Assembly: GCA_963724285.1 (NCBI GenBank)
Contig: CAVRUD010000004.1
Coordinates: forward strand, 65,157 to 129,156
Length of the DNA stretch: 64,000 nt
Direction: 5' to 3'
Origin: CAVRUD01 sp963724285
GTDB lineage: Bacteria; Chloroflexota; Chloroflexia; Thermomicrobiales; UBA6265
Positions 50,735 through 59,593 of the stretch are shown here, piece by piece (position 1 is the stretch's first letter; each line of letters starts with the position of its first letter). Below the pieces are notes generated by a model. The model had not been told where the DNA came from, searched no databases, and was given only the letters and a program-made list of their open reading frames with translations. The position numbers and the translations under genes are program-made.

Positions 50735-53080
50735 TCAAGAACTGCTCTTCTCGAGAAGCCCAAGGGTCCGGGGGAGGTCGATCGCATCCTCGGCAGACAT
50801 GGCGCGGCCGGACTCCCAGGCAGCGACAAAGGCTTCCTCACCCAGTGCGGCGCGTACCGTCTGGGTTGTTTGGGCGTGATGGTAGAAGTTCGCGAAGCGA
50901 TCCTGGTGGCTGGCCTCCCGGATGGTCGAGGCGGCGCCAAGCAATTCGGCGGCCGCGACATGGTGGCCGCGCGCCGCAGGGACGGCGGCGAATCCGGCCA
51001 GCGCGCCGGCGATGGCCCATTGCATGTCGATGCCGAGCGCTATTTCGAGTGCTTCCTGGTAGGCGACGACGGCGCGGGGCAGATCACCCCACCCGAGCGC
51101 CACCTCGCCGTTGGTCACGAGGCTCAAACTCAGCACGAACGGTTCGCCGCCCGAGCGGAGCAGCGCGATGGTTTCCTCGTTGAGGCGCCCCGCGGCCTCG
51201 AGGTCGCCGCGCCCGTACGCAACTTCGCTGAGCGCCCACAGCACGTTGCTGGTACCCGTGGCGTCGTTCAGTTCGCGCGCGTCGGCGAGGGCCGACTCAT
51301 AGATCGGGACGGCCCGCGCGAGGTCGCCCGCATATTCCACCGCCTGACCGAGCTCGAAGAGTGCCCCCCAGAGAGGCAGGTCGAGCGAACGCGCCAGCGC
51401 CACACTCTGCCGCAGCAACGATTCCGCAGCGGCAACGTCACCCTGACTGGCGGCGATCCGACCGATGCCGATCAGGGCCCCCACGCGCTGCGGCGTCGGC
51501 GCAGGAGCCCGGGACAAGGCGCGTTCGAGGTGTCGTCGTCCCTCGGCAAGGTGGGCGCGAAACCACCAGAAGAGCCCCAGGTTGACGGTCAGGCGCAGGT
51601 ACGCGTCGTGGTCGTCACTCGCTGCCAGCGTCTCGAGCGCCACGCGGTAGTTGGGATGATCCGCCTCTAGCCGCCGCAGCCAGGCGCCTTGTCCGGCGCC
51701 AGACAGGTGCGGGTTGGCGTGCTTGGCGAGCCTGAGGAAATAGGCCGCGTGCGCCTGTCGCGCGGCATTCTCCTCGCCGCTGGCCGCCAGCCGCTCCAGC
51801 GCGAACTCCCGGACCGTCTCCAGCATGCCGAATCGCGGCTCGTCGTCAGATCCCTCCAACTGGTCCAGCAGACTGGAGTCGACCAGCCCCGCCAGCCCGT
51901 CCAGAACGTCGACGTCCTGCCGGGCGGTGGCCCCCACCGCCTCGGCCGCCTCCAATGTGAACCCACCGACGAAGACCGCCAGCCGGAGGAACAGGGCCTG
52001 CTCGTTGGGCGAGAGCAGGTCGTGGCTCCAGGCGAGGGTGTCCCGCATCGTGCGCTGGCGCGCCGGCGCATCGCGCGCCCCGCCGGTCAGCAGCGGCAGC
52101 CGGCGGTCGAGCCGGGCCAGCAGCGCCCCAGGGGGGAGCGCCCGGATCCTGGCTGCCGCCAGCTCGATCGCCAGCGGAAGCCCGTCGAGCCGGTGGACCA
52201 ACTCGGCGATATCCTCGGCGGTCGCCGCGGTCAGCCCGAAGGCCGGCTCGGCCGCGCGGGCGCGGGCGGCGAACAAGGCGACCGCCTCGGACCGCTCCAC
52301 CTCGCGCAGCGAGGTCGGGGCCGATCGGTCGGGCAGCCCGAGCGGCGGGACCGGCACGACCTGCTCGGCGGCGATCCGCAGGACCACGCGGCTCGTGGCC
52401 AGGACCGTCAGCGCCGGGCAGGCAGCCAGCAGCGCGGCGATGTCCGGGGCAGCCCGGACGACCTGCTCGCAGTTGTCCAGCACCAGCAGCAACTGGCGGG
52501 CGCCGACGGCGCTGGCGAGCGCCTCGGCTAACTCCCGGGCGCCGGTGTCGCGCACCTCCAGCGCCGCGGCAATCGCCGGCAGCACCAGCGCGGGATCGCG
52601 CACCGGCGCAAGGTCCACGAAGACCGCACCGTCGGCGCACCCGTCAACAAGACGGTGCGCCGCCGCCAGGGCCAGCCGGGTCTTGCCCACCCCGCCCGGC
52701 CCGACCAGCGTGAGGAGCCGGACGTCGTCGCTCCCCAGCAAATCGACGACGGCGGCAACCTCGCGCTCCCGTCCAACCAGCGGCGTCGGCGCCAGCGGGA
52801 GCCGGACGGCGCGGTCCGGCGCCGTCTCGGCCGGCGGCGTGCGGGCCGCCGCCAGGGCCGCCCGTTCGTCCGGGGACAGGTCCAGGGCCTCGAGCAGCAG
52901 CGCCACGGTATCGCGCCGCGGGGCGCGCTTCAGGCCCCGCTCCAGGTCGCTGATCCCCCGCACGCTCAGCCCCGAGCGCTCGGCCAGCGCCTCCTGCGTC
53001 AGGCCGGCGCGCATGCGGAATTCGCGGAGGAGGGGTCCGAAGGTGGGGTCCCTGGGGCTCTGGGAGGCACGCGGACCCAT
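50735..53080 (-). CDS. XRE-NB-ARC-TPR regulator (STAND ATPase)
   Basis: 781 residues when started at the ATG (complement at 53078-53080) that has GGAGCGGGAC upstream. Residues 14-70 form an XRE helix-turn-helix (LLREFRMRAGLTQEALAERS...ISDLERGLKR). Residues 100-330 form an NB-ARC ATPase with P-loop GPGGVGKT at 127-134 and Walker B LLLVLDNCE. The rest is helical repeats of TPR type (RVGALIGIGRIAASQGDVAAAE, LARAVPIYESALADARELND). Such proteins are signal-driven transcription regulators of the AfsR/GutR type. It is divergent from the intradiol dioxygenase at 53368, which it may control (inference). Confidence 0.9.
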   Translation of the reverse strand: MGPRASQSPRDPTFGPLLREFRMRAGLTQEALAERSGLSVRGISDLERGLKRAPRRDTVALLLEALDLSPDERAALAAARTPPAETAPDRAVRLPLAPTPLVGREREVAAVVDLLGSDDVRLLTLVGPGGVGKTRLALAAAHRLVDGCADGAVFVDLAPVRDPALVLPAIAAALEVRDTGARELAEALASAVGARQLLLVLDNCEQVVRAAPDIAALLAACPALTVLATSRVVLRIAAEQVVPVPPLGLPDRSAPTSLREVERSEAVALFAARARAAEPAFGLTAATAEDIAELVHRLDGLPLAIELAAARIRALPPGALLARLDRRLPLLTGGARDAPARQRTMRDTLAWSHDLLSPNEQALFLRLAVFVGGFTLEAAEAVGATARQDVDVLDGLAGLVDSSLLDQLEGSDDEPRFGMLETVREFALERLAASGEENAARQAHAAYFLRLAKHANPHLSGAGQGAWLRRLEADHPNYRVALETLAASDDHDAYLRLTVNLGLFWWFRAHLAEGRRHLERALSRAPAPTPQRVGALIGIGRIAASQGDVAAAESLLRQSVALARSLDLPLWGALFELGQAVEYAGDLARAVPIYESALADARELNDATGTSNVLWALSEVAYGRGDLEAAGRLNEETIALLRSGGEPFVLSLSLVTNGEVALGWGDLPRAVVAYQEALEIALGIDMQWAIAGALAGFAAVPAARGHHVAAAELLGAASTIREASHQDRFANFYHHAQTTQTVRAALGEEAFVAAWESGRAMSAEDAIDLPRTLGLLEKSSS

Positions 53081-53275
53081 GTCCCGCTCCTGCTCCTTCT
53101 CGGCGATCCCGGCACCCCATCGTACACCCGCGCTCGGCCCACACAACCGGACGCGTGGGGCGTCGCGTGGGCCGCGTGCCTGGCGCCCGGACGACCCCGG
53201 GCGCACGATGGGCGCGTGGGGTCGCCCGGCCCGCCCGGGGTCGGCCCGACCCTCGGACGTCCTGGCGGGGGGACG

Positions 53276-53354
53276 GCAGGCAACCCACGCCGGTTGGCGG
53301 AGCGTGACGATGGGCTACCGCTCGTACGGCGTCGCCTTCGCACGCGGCGCGTAA
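53276..53354 (+). other. Leader-like duplicate with 14-codon reading frame
   Basis: GGCAGGCAACCCACGCCGG, GGCGGAGCGTGACG, then ATGGGCTACCG: the same order as in front of the MFS gene at 54768-54820. Here the frame reads MGYRSYGVAFARGA and stops at 53354, 13 bases before the dioxygenase start. It is either a copied leader or a vestige of a gene start. Confidence 0.5.
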
Positions 53355-53367
53355 AGGAGAAGATGCG

Positions 53368-54180
53368 ATGAGCGATCCAAGGCTCGCAGAGGTCTTCAAC
53401 GAGCTGGCCGCTTGGGTCGGCGACGCCGTGCGGAGGCACGCAATCTCCCACGAGGAGTACCGACGGGCGGTCGCCTTCCTCGACAATCTGGGGCGGGCCG
53501 GCGAAGTCCCGCTGTTGCTGGACGTCTTCTTCGAGCACAGCGTCGTCGACGCCAACTTCGCCGGCCGCGCCGGGACCGCGGCCACGATCGAGGGCCCCGC
53601 GTACGTCCCCGGCGCGCCGCTGCTCCGGCCCCCATACGAGCTACCCAGGCGCCCGGACGAGCCGGGGGACACGCTCCTCTTCGCGGGCACGGTCCGCGCG
53701 CCGTACGGCGCGCCGCTCGCCGGTGTGCTGCTGGACATGTGGCAGGCAGGCGCCGACGGCACCTACTCGGGCTTTGCCCCGGGGGTGCCCGAGTACAACC
53801 TGCGCGGGCGGTTCACCACCGATGCCGACGGGTCCTTCGCGGTGCGGACGATCCGGCCGGTCCCGTACGAGATCCCGAAGGCCGGCCCCACCGGTCGCTT
53901 CCTCGCGGCCCTCGGGCAGCCGGCGTTCCGGCCGGCCCACCTCCATCTGATGCTCAGCCGCGAGGGCTACCAGCCACTGACCACGCAGCTCTACTTCGCA
54001 GACGACCCGTGGCTGGACGCAGACGTGGCCGACGCGGTGAAGGACGAGCTGGTGATCGCGCCAGAGCGGCACGCGGACCCGCAGGACCTGAAGCGGCGCG
54101 GCCTCGACCGACCGTACTTCACCGCCCGGTACGACTTCGTGCTGGGGCCCGTCGGGGAGCGGGCGATGGCTGGCGCCTGA
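53368..54180 (+). CDS. Intradiol ring-cleavage dioxygenase (catechol 1,2-dioxygenase-like)
   Basis: 270 residues. ATG at 53368 follows AAAGGAGAAG. An N-terminal helical dimerisation part (EVFNELAAWVGDAVRRHAIS) precedes the catalytic beta-sandwich (LLFAGTVRAPYGAPLAGVLLDMWQAGADGTYSG, split by family pattern). The non-haem Fe(III) ligands of the family are all present: Y133, Y167 in PVPYEIPK, and H191 and H193 in RPAHLHLM. It opens catechol or hydroxyquinol rings between the hydroxyl groups to muconates in the cytoplasm. No other aromatic-degradation genes are near, except an MFS permease further downstream; the divergent XRE/NB-ARC gene may regulate it. Confidence 0.92.
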   Translation: MSDPRLAEVFNELAAWVGDAVRRHAISHEEYRRAVAFLDNLGRAGEVPLLLDVFFEHSVVDANFAGRAGTAATIEGPAYVPGAPLLRPPYELPRRPDEPGDTLLFAGTVRAPYGAPLAGVLLDMWQAGADGTYSGFAPGVPEYNLRGRFTTDADGSFAVRTIRPVPYEIPKAGPTGRFLAALGQPAFRPAHLHLMLSREGYQPLTTQLYFADDPWLDADVADAVKDELVIAPERHADPQDLKRRGLDRPYFTARYDFVLGPVGERAMAGA

Positions 54181-54797
54181 TGGCGCCGCGCGGAGGGCGC
54201 CGCGAAGCATCAGAGCGTCTATCAAAGACCGCTCGCTCGGCCGCGACACCTTGGGTTTATGGACGTTGCGGAATTGATCGGTGGTTTTAGGGGGCAGTGC
54301 TGGGACGGGAGATGCCGTCCCCACGTCGCCCGGGGCTCACGGCCCGGGCTAAACCTGACAGCCTCTCCGAGGCTAACGGATTGGCGCGTACTAGCTTCGG
54401 AGAGGCTGTTGGGTTGAGCCCGGGCCAACCCTGGGCCGTGAGCCCCGGGCGACCGGGGGAAACGGCGGCGCTCCAAGAAACCCGCGATCAATTCCGCAAC
54501 CTCCATAAACCCCGGGCTGAGCCCGACGAAGCCCTCCAGGGCTGAGAACGACAGCGCCCGCCCAGTCGATCTGGGCCGCCGCGCACACACCTCGCCAACA
54601 CATCCGAGAAACGGGTGAGGAACCGCGCCGGCCGACCGTGGACTCCCCCTTTGGCAGCTTTGCCCGCTCCGGCATGAGACGCACGGAGGAAAACGTTGAT
54701 TCCGAGATGAGTTTCTCGACGCGGCGGCGTGCGCGGTGGCAGGACGCCGGGCAGCGGTGAGGGGTGACGGTAGGCAACCCACGCCGGGTGGAGGAGC
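54181..54797. other. Gap with hairpin repeat dimer and MFS leader
   Basis: Holds an inverted repeat dimer at 54327-54451 and the leader duplicated from 53276. The phrase GAATTGATCGGTGG near 54270 and its inverted counterpart near 54485 (ATCAATTCCG) suggest a larger inverted element around the dimer. No gene seen. Confidence 0.5.
54327..54451. repeat. REPIN-like inverted dimer of the CCCGGGGCT/AGCCTCTCCGAGGCT unit
   Basis: Forward unit CGCCCGGGGCTCACGGCCC..., inverted unit ending GTGAGCCCCGGGCG, 125 bases in total, matching 27813-27936 in size and layout. Confidence 0.85.
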
Positions 54798-56027
54798 GTG
54801 AGAGTGACGATGGGCTACCGCGGCAACATCCCCCGATTCTATGCGTTCGTGGCCCTGACCGAAGCCATGCTGTGGATGCCGGTCTGGATCGTCTTCTTCG
54901 AGCGGCGCGGCCTATCGCTGGCTCAGATCGGCGCCCTCGATTTTGTCACCGTCCTGCTGCTGGCGGCGGCCGAGGTGCCGACCGGGGCCGTTGCCGACAC
55001 CTGGGGCCGGAAGGCGTCGATGGCTCTCGGGGCCACGCTCCACGGCCTGGCCCTGCTGGGCCTGCTCGCCGGAGTCCTCTCGCCGCTCTTCCTGCTGGCC
55101 TACGCCTTCTGGGCGACGTCGCTGTCGTTCATCTCCGGCGCCTCCGAGGCCTTCGCCTACGACAGCCTCAAGGCGGACGGGCGGGCCGATGACTTCTCCC
55201 ACGTCGCCAGCCGCGCCGCCGTACTCAGGAAGGCCGCGACGGCCCTCTCCGTGGTGGCCGGGGGCCTGGTCGGCGCCTACGACCTGCGTCTGTGCTTTGT
55301 CCTGACCGCGCTTGCCTGCTTCACCGCGACGGCGGTGATCCTGACGGGCAAAGAGCCGCCGTCGGGTGGGGCCGCCGAGGGTCTCCGCGTCGGGTACCGC
55401 GCCACCCTCGCGCAGGGCGTCCGCGTCGCGGTCGGCCGTCCGCGCGTGCGCTACGTCGTCCTGCTCGGAGCCACCATCAACCTCTTCGCGATCCTTCTGA
55501 TGATGACCGCGTTCCAACCCTATGCGAAGGAGGTCGGCCTGCCGCTCTGGACGTTCGGCGGCGTCCTGCTGGGCGTCCAGGTCTGCGGCATCGGGGGCGC
55601 TTATCTGTCGCCCAGGCTCGCCGGACGGCTGGGGCGGGACCGGCTCTTCGTCCTGGTCCCGGTGGGGATGGCCGGGATCCAGATTCTGCTCTGGTTGGGC
55701 GCTTCGCGGCCGGCGATCGCCCTGTTCGGCATCGCCGCGGCCCTTGGTGGCGCCGTCCAGCCCGTCCTGGCAGCGGCGCTCAACGACGCGATACCCAGCC
55801 GGCAGCGGGCGACGGTCATCTCGCTCCAGTCCCTGCTGACCAATTTCGGGTTCGGCCTCGTCCAACTGGGTCTGCTCGTGGTCGGTGATCGGACGAGCAT
55901 GGCCCTGGCGGTTGGTCTCGCCGGCCTGCTGATGGCGGCGCTGGCGGCGCCAGTGCTGGCGCTGCTGGCCGGCTCGCCCGCCGAACCGGCCGCGCCAGAC
56001 CGGGTCATCGCGGCGGAGGCCACCTGA
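54798..56027 (+). CDS. MFS transporter
   Basis: Up to 409 residues, twelve predicted membrane segments. In-frame starts are GTG 54798, GTG 54804 and ATG 54810 (MGYRGNIPRFYAF); GGAGGAG lies just upstream and fits 54804 or 54810 best. The A-motif region reads AEVPTGAVADTWGRKASMALG near residues 52-72, typical of MFS drug or solute exporters. DAIPSRQRATVISLQSLLTNFGFG is a family-typical C-half loop. Substrate unknown. The leader and first codons duplicate the sequence before the dioxygenase gene (53276-53325). Confidence 0.88.
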   Translation: MRVTMGYRGNIPRFYAFVALTEAMLWMPVWIVFFERRGLSLAQIGALDFVTVLLLAAAEVPTGAVADTWGRKASMALGATLHGLALLGLLAGVLSPLFLLAYAFWATSLSFISGASEAFAYDSLKADGRADDFSHVASRAAVLRKAATALSVVAGGLVGAYDLRLCFVLTALACFTATAVILTGKEPPSGGAAEGLRVGYRATLAQGVRVAVGRPRVRYVVLLGATINLFAILLMMTAFQPYAKEVGLPLWTFGGVLLGVQVCGIGGAYLSPRLAGRLGRDRLFVLVPVGMAGIQILLWLGASRPAIALFGIAAALGGAVQPVLAAALNDAIPSRQRATVISLQSLLTNFGFGLVQLGLLVVGDRTSMALAVGLAGLLMAALAAPVLALLAGSPAEPAAPDRVIAAEAT

Positions 56028-56178
56028 GCCACCGCTCGGGGGAGGCGGGCGCGCCCGGGCGCGAGACCTTTCCCCACAGGTCAGCTCATTTTCATCATGC
56101 CGATCAGGGCGCGGCACGAGCGGCCGCCCTGCCCAGCATCCGGTCGCGGCACGGTGCCGTGTCCCGAAAGGATCCCCT

Positions 56179-57403
56179 ATGCGCCGCCCGATCGCATCTT
56201 GCGCCTGCGTCCTCGCCCTCATCACCGGGGCGTGGGTCGGCCAGGCCTACTCCCTCTTCGCCCCGATCGAGCCGGTCGAGAAGACGGACGCGGCAGCCCA
56301 GAGCGTGGTCGAACACCGCCTGGCGTTTCTACGACGCCATCGACATCGTCCTGCGCACCGCCGACGAATCGGCCCTGCTAGGCGTCATCGCCCCCGACTT
56401 CGTCGACCACGTCGACGAGCCGGGCGCCCCGTTGGATCGGGACGGGCTGGTGCGCTACCTCGCCTCACTGCGCGGCACCCACCCGGAACTGCGCCTTACC
56501 CCGCAGGATGTGGTCGCCCAGGAGGACCGGGTCGTCGCCCGGATCGCCCCCACCGGCGCGGCCGGCGCGATCCTGGGCGTTCCCCTCGCCGGGAAGGAGC
56601 CCTGGCCCCGCGTCGAGCTGCTGCGCGTTCAGGGCGGCCAGATCGTCGAACGCTGGGGCGATCCGGCCGGCTACGCGCCCGCCACCACGCTCGTCTCGGA
56701 GACCCTGACCTCCTCCCATCGCAGCGAGCTGATCCCGATGCTGCGGCGGGTCACCGTCGCGCCGGGAGCGAGCGACGTCTCCTTCAACTGGCTCGGCCCC
56801 GCCATCATCGCGATCGAGTCGGGCGAACTCGAGGTCACCGCCGCCAGGCGGGCGACGTCCACGTCCGAACCCGCGCTCGCGAGCCTCCAGCCGCAGACGC
56901 TCACGGCCGGCGACTCGTTCCCAGTCGCGGAGGGCTTCGCCTTCACCTTCGCCAATCGCACGGCATCCCCGACAATCTCGCTTATCATCGCGCTGGTTGG
57001 ACCGAGGACGCCATATGTCTCTACCCCAGAAGGCGCCGGCCCCAGCCCCGAGGGCATCACGGTCAGGGTGCTGGCCGGGTACTTGACCGTCACGGTAAAA
57101 CCCGGCCCCCTGGCGATCGAGCTGGCACGGGTCATCCTGGTGCCGGGGGCGCGGCTCGGGCCCCACCCGGTGACCGAGCTGGAGATCGTGGTCGTCGACG
57201 CCGGCACCCTCACCGCCACCATCGATGGGTCGCCAACCTCCGCCTGGTTGCGGCGGGATCTACAGGGGTACGCGGTGAGGGCAGAACGCTCGTCACAGCT
57301 TCCACAGGGCGACAGCCTGACGGTCGCGCTGGGCGCGACCGGCTACGCCAACGAGACCGCCCAGCCAGTGACCGTGCTCCTCTTGTCGATCACGACCGGC
57401 TAG
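56179..57403 (+). CDS. Secreted protein with SnoaL-like and cupin-like domains, one +1 frameshift
   Basis: Starts MRRPIASCACVLALITGAWVGQ at 56179 after GAAAGGA, a signal peptide in one frame; at about 56325 an extra C (CACCGCC) shifts the frame to WRFYDAIDIVLRTADESALLG, which then runs to 57403. Residues about 45-165 are SnoaL-like (NTF2 fold; FVDHVDEPGAPLDRDGLVRYL and VVAQEDRVVARI). Then comes a cupin-like half with SFNWLGPAIIAIESGELEVTA and FPVAEGFAFTFANRTASPTIS and a second such unit (ARLGPHPVTELEIVVVDAGTLTATI). A secreted dual-domain protein of unknown function; SnoaL proteins bind small hydrophobic or cyclic molecules. Confidence 0.72.
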
Positions 57404-57448
57404 CGGCGAGTCGCACTGGACCCGCCTATCCAGAACTGGAGGACGCGA

Positions 57449-58069
57449 GTGGCCACCACCGAACCAGTCCCTCTCGATTCGGCACATGTCGAGGACGCCG
57501 CAGGGGTCCTCGTGCGGTCCTTCGCCGACGATCCCGGGCTGTGCTTCGTCCTGCCCGATGCCACCGATCGAGACCGGCTTGGCCCGTCGCTGGCGCGCGC
57601 TGCGGTCCACTATGCGGTGCGTTGCGGCACACCGCTTGTCACCCCGGACGTGGTGCGCGGCGTGGCTCTTTGGTTCCCACCCGACGCTCCCGCGCCAACC
57701 GACGGCGACCTCGCCGAAACCGGGTTGGCCGCTGTGCCGGAGCAGATTGGCCCGGCGGCCTGGCGGCGGTTCAAACGTCTGCTGGACCACATCGACGCGC
57801 TCCACCCGCGCCTCGCGCCAGAGCCGCACTGGTACCTCGCGATGCTCGGCGTCGACCCGTCGTGGCAGCGGCAAGGGCTGGGAGAAGCCCTGATGCGGCC
57901 AGTCTTTGCTGCAGCCGATCGCGACGGCGTGTCCTGCTACCTGGAAGCGCCGACCGAGGGGAACGCCCGCTACTACGAGCGTCGCGGCTTCCACGTACTG
58001 GCGGAGACCGATGTCCCCGACAGCGGCGTCCACGTCTGGCTGATGCGGCGAGATCCGGCGCCACACTAG
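57449..58069 (+). CDS. GNAT-family N-acetyltransferase
   Basis: 206 residues from GTG at 57449 after GGAGGAC. The acetyl-CoA binding motif A reads LAMLGVDPSWQRQGLGEALMRPVF (residues 130-153), and motif B follows with NARYYERRGFHVL. N-terminal ARVxx: AHVEDAAGVLVRSFADDPGLCFVLP. This is the subgroup that acetylates small amines or protein N-termini; target unknown. Start is 45 bases after the SnoaL/cupin gene stop, so co-transcription is likely. Confidence 0.88.
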   Translation: MATTEPVPLDSAHVEDAAGVLVRSFADDPGLCFVLPDATDRDRLGPSLARAAVHYAVRCGTPLVTPDVVRGVALWFPPDAPAPTDGDLAETGLAAVPEQIGPAAWRRFKRLLDHIDALHPRLAPEPHWYLAMLGVDPSWQRQGLGEALMRPVFAAADRDGVSCYLEAPTEGNARYYERRGFHVLAETDVPDSGVHVWLMRRDPAPH

Positions 58070-58071
58070 GG

Positions 58072-58360
58072 CGGATTATTCACGGGTACCGCGCGGGAGG
58101 TGCGACGCCAACTCCGCTGTCGCCCGGGGCTCAAGACCCCGGGCTGAAACTGATAACCCCCCTGAGGGGGGCTGGAACGCCGGGACTTGGAACGTCGTAC
58201 CTCTCCGCCGTTCGAGACGGGTGGCAGCCGGCTTCAGCCGGGTTATTTGGGTCAGCCCGGGGTCTTTAGCCCCGGGCGATGGCGCGGCGCGGCGCCCCGA
58301 ATCGGCCCCGGGCGACGCCGGGACGGCGCCGCCGTTCCCACGGAGCCCATGAATAATCCG
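58072..58360. mobile_element. Candidate MITE with CGGATTATTCA ends
   Basis: CGGATTATTCACGGG at 58072-58086 is matched by the inverted CCCATGAATAATCCG at 58346-58360. The 290-base interior carries no gene but contains a full CCCGGGGCT-type pair (58121-58278). The layout is that of a small non-autonomous element whose transposase is elsewhere. Confidence 0.55.
58121..58278. repeat. Hairpin repeat pair, CCCGGGGCT-AAGACCCC type
   Basis: CGCCCGGGGCTCAAGACCCC at the left and GGTCTTTAGCCCCGGGCG at the right, with CCCCCCTGAGGGGGG inside. Close relative of 548-671. Confidence 0.75.
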
Positions 58361-58530
58361 GGCTAGGGCGGGCAGGTAAGCCCATCGGTAGGGGAACCGT
58401 GTTCCCGGACGCCAGGGGTGCCGGTATGATGCCGTTCTTCGGCCACCAATGCGGCGTGGCCAGACGTGCTGAAGATATACGCGACCTTTACCCGATTCCC
58501 CCGTTGCCGGTTGCCCTCGTGGCGCCCGCT
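58361..58530. other. Short gap before the ferritin-like gene end
   Basis: No gene or clear signal seen. Confidence 0.4.
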
Positions 58531-59379
58531 CTATACATCTTCCGCGGTCACTGGGATGTACCCGGTAACCCCACGACAGTATCGGTCTTCAACTCCGGGG
58601 AACTCGTAGTACGGCCCTGGGAAAAAGTGCGATCCCGGGATCCCGGTGAGGGTATCCAGCCCCAGGATGACCGAGGGCGCGGGGGCCTCGCCGCCGACGA
58701 AGGTGGTGGCCATGATCGCCTCGGCAGCGGCGGCCACGTTTGGAAACCGAGACTCCGCGAAGGCGCGGTCGTTGGGGGGATACTCGTCGATCAGGCCCTT
58801 CAGCAGCACCCGGTGACCGCCCTCGACCGCGCCGATCTGGTAGGCAATCTCGACCAGACGCACATCGCCGAGAGCGGCGAACTCCCGGGCCGCCGCCATG
58901 TATAGCCCGAGTTCGATCTCCTCCAGATCGAGCAGGGTTCGGAGGGCCGTGCTCCGGCTCTGGAAAAACTCATCGGGGAAGGTGAATCGCGTAGACCAAG
59001 GCACGGCGCCTTCCGACACCAGGAAGTGGTAGTGGGCCTCCTCCTCGCACTGCGCGGATCGGAGGTAGCGCACCGCCCCGGCGTTGTCGCCCAGGCGGAG
59101 CAGCCCAACCTCGGGCGAAGCCCGGTGCCGGACCGCGCCGATGTAGGTGACCTCCATCGCCTCCAGCGTGGCGGCGGCGTCGATGATCGCTTGAACCTCC
59201 GGTCGCATCTGCGCCGCGGCGCGCAGCAGGCCGCGGTACTGCCCAAACCCCGCCAGCACGGTCGCCCCGGCGGTGACGGTGCCGCCGCGCAGCATCGCAC
59301 GGCGCGTGAGCATCCGCGCCAGGCGTCCACCCAGTCCGTCTTCGCGGAGATTCAGCCGGTTGTCTCGCCCGGCTCCCAT
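58531..59379 (-). CDS. Ferritin-like domain protein, Tat-exported
   Basis: 282 residues. The N-terminus reads LTRRAMLRGGTVTAGATVLAGF, a Tat-type signal (RRAML). The four-helix ferritin-like part follows with EAMEVTYIGAVRHRA, AVRYLRSAQCEEEAHYHFLV and LYMAAAREFAALGDVRLVEI, where the E...E-x-x-H pattern (EEEAHYH) supplies di-iron-type ligands. GGEAPAPSVILGLDTLTGIPGS and a C-terminal VTGYIPVTAEDV close it. Family members of this exported type are found in Chloroflexota and Actinobacteria; function unknown (iron storage or oxidase suggested by fold). Ribosome binding site GGGGGGAA before the ATG. Confidence 0.85.
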   Translation of the reverse strand: MGAGRDNRLNLREDGLGGRLARMLTRRAMLRGGTVTAGATVLAGFGQYRGLLRAAAQMRPEVQAIIDAAATLEAMEVTYIGAVRHRASPEVGLLRLGDNAGAVRYLRSAQCEEEAHYHFLVSEGAVPWSTRFTFPDEFFQSRSTALRTLLDLEEIELGLYMAAAREFAALGDVRLVEIAYQIGAVEGGHRVLLKGLIDEYPPNDRAFAESRFPNVAAAAEAIMATTFVGGEAPAPSVILGLDTLTGIPGSHFFPGPYYEFPGVEDRYCRGVTGYIPVTAEDV

Positions 59380-59593
59380 ACGTTCCCCCCAACATCGACG
59401 TCACATGCCACGCTGGCACCCCTCGACGCGCGGCTGCCATTGTCGTGGCCAGGTTTGGCGAGCGACAACCCCGCGGGGCGCACTCCTGGCATTCGCGCCC
59501 TCATCCGGGAGACAATCCCCATCCCGCGATGTCAATCAGACGTAGAGTTGGATGAGGAAGGCCCCGCACGAGGCAGTGAGGGAGGCTCGGAAC

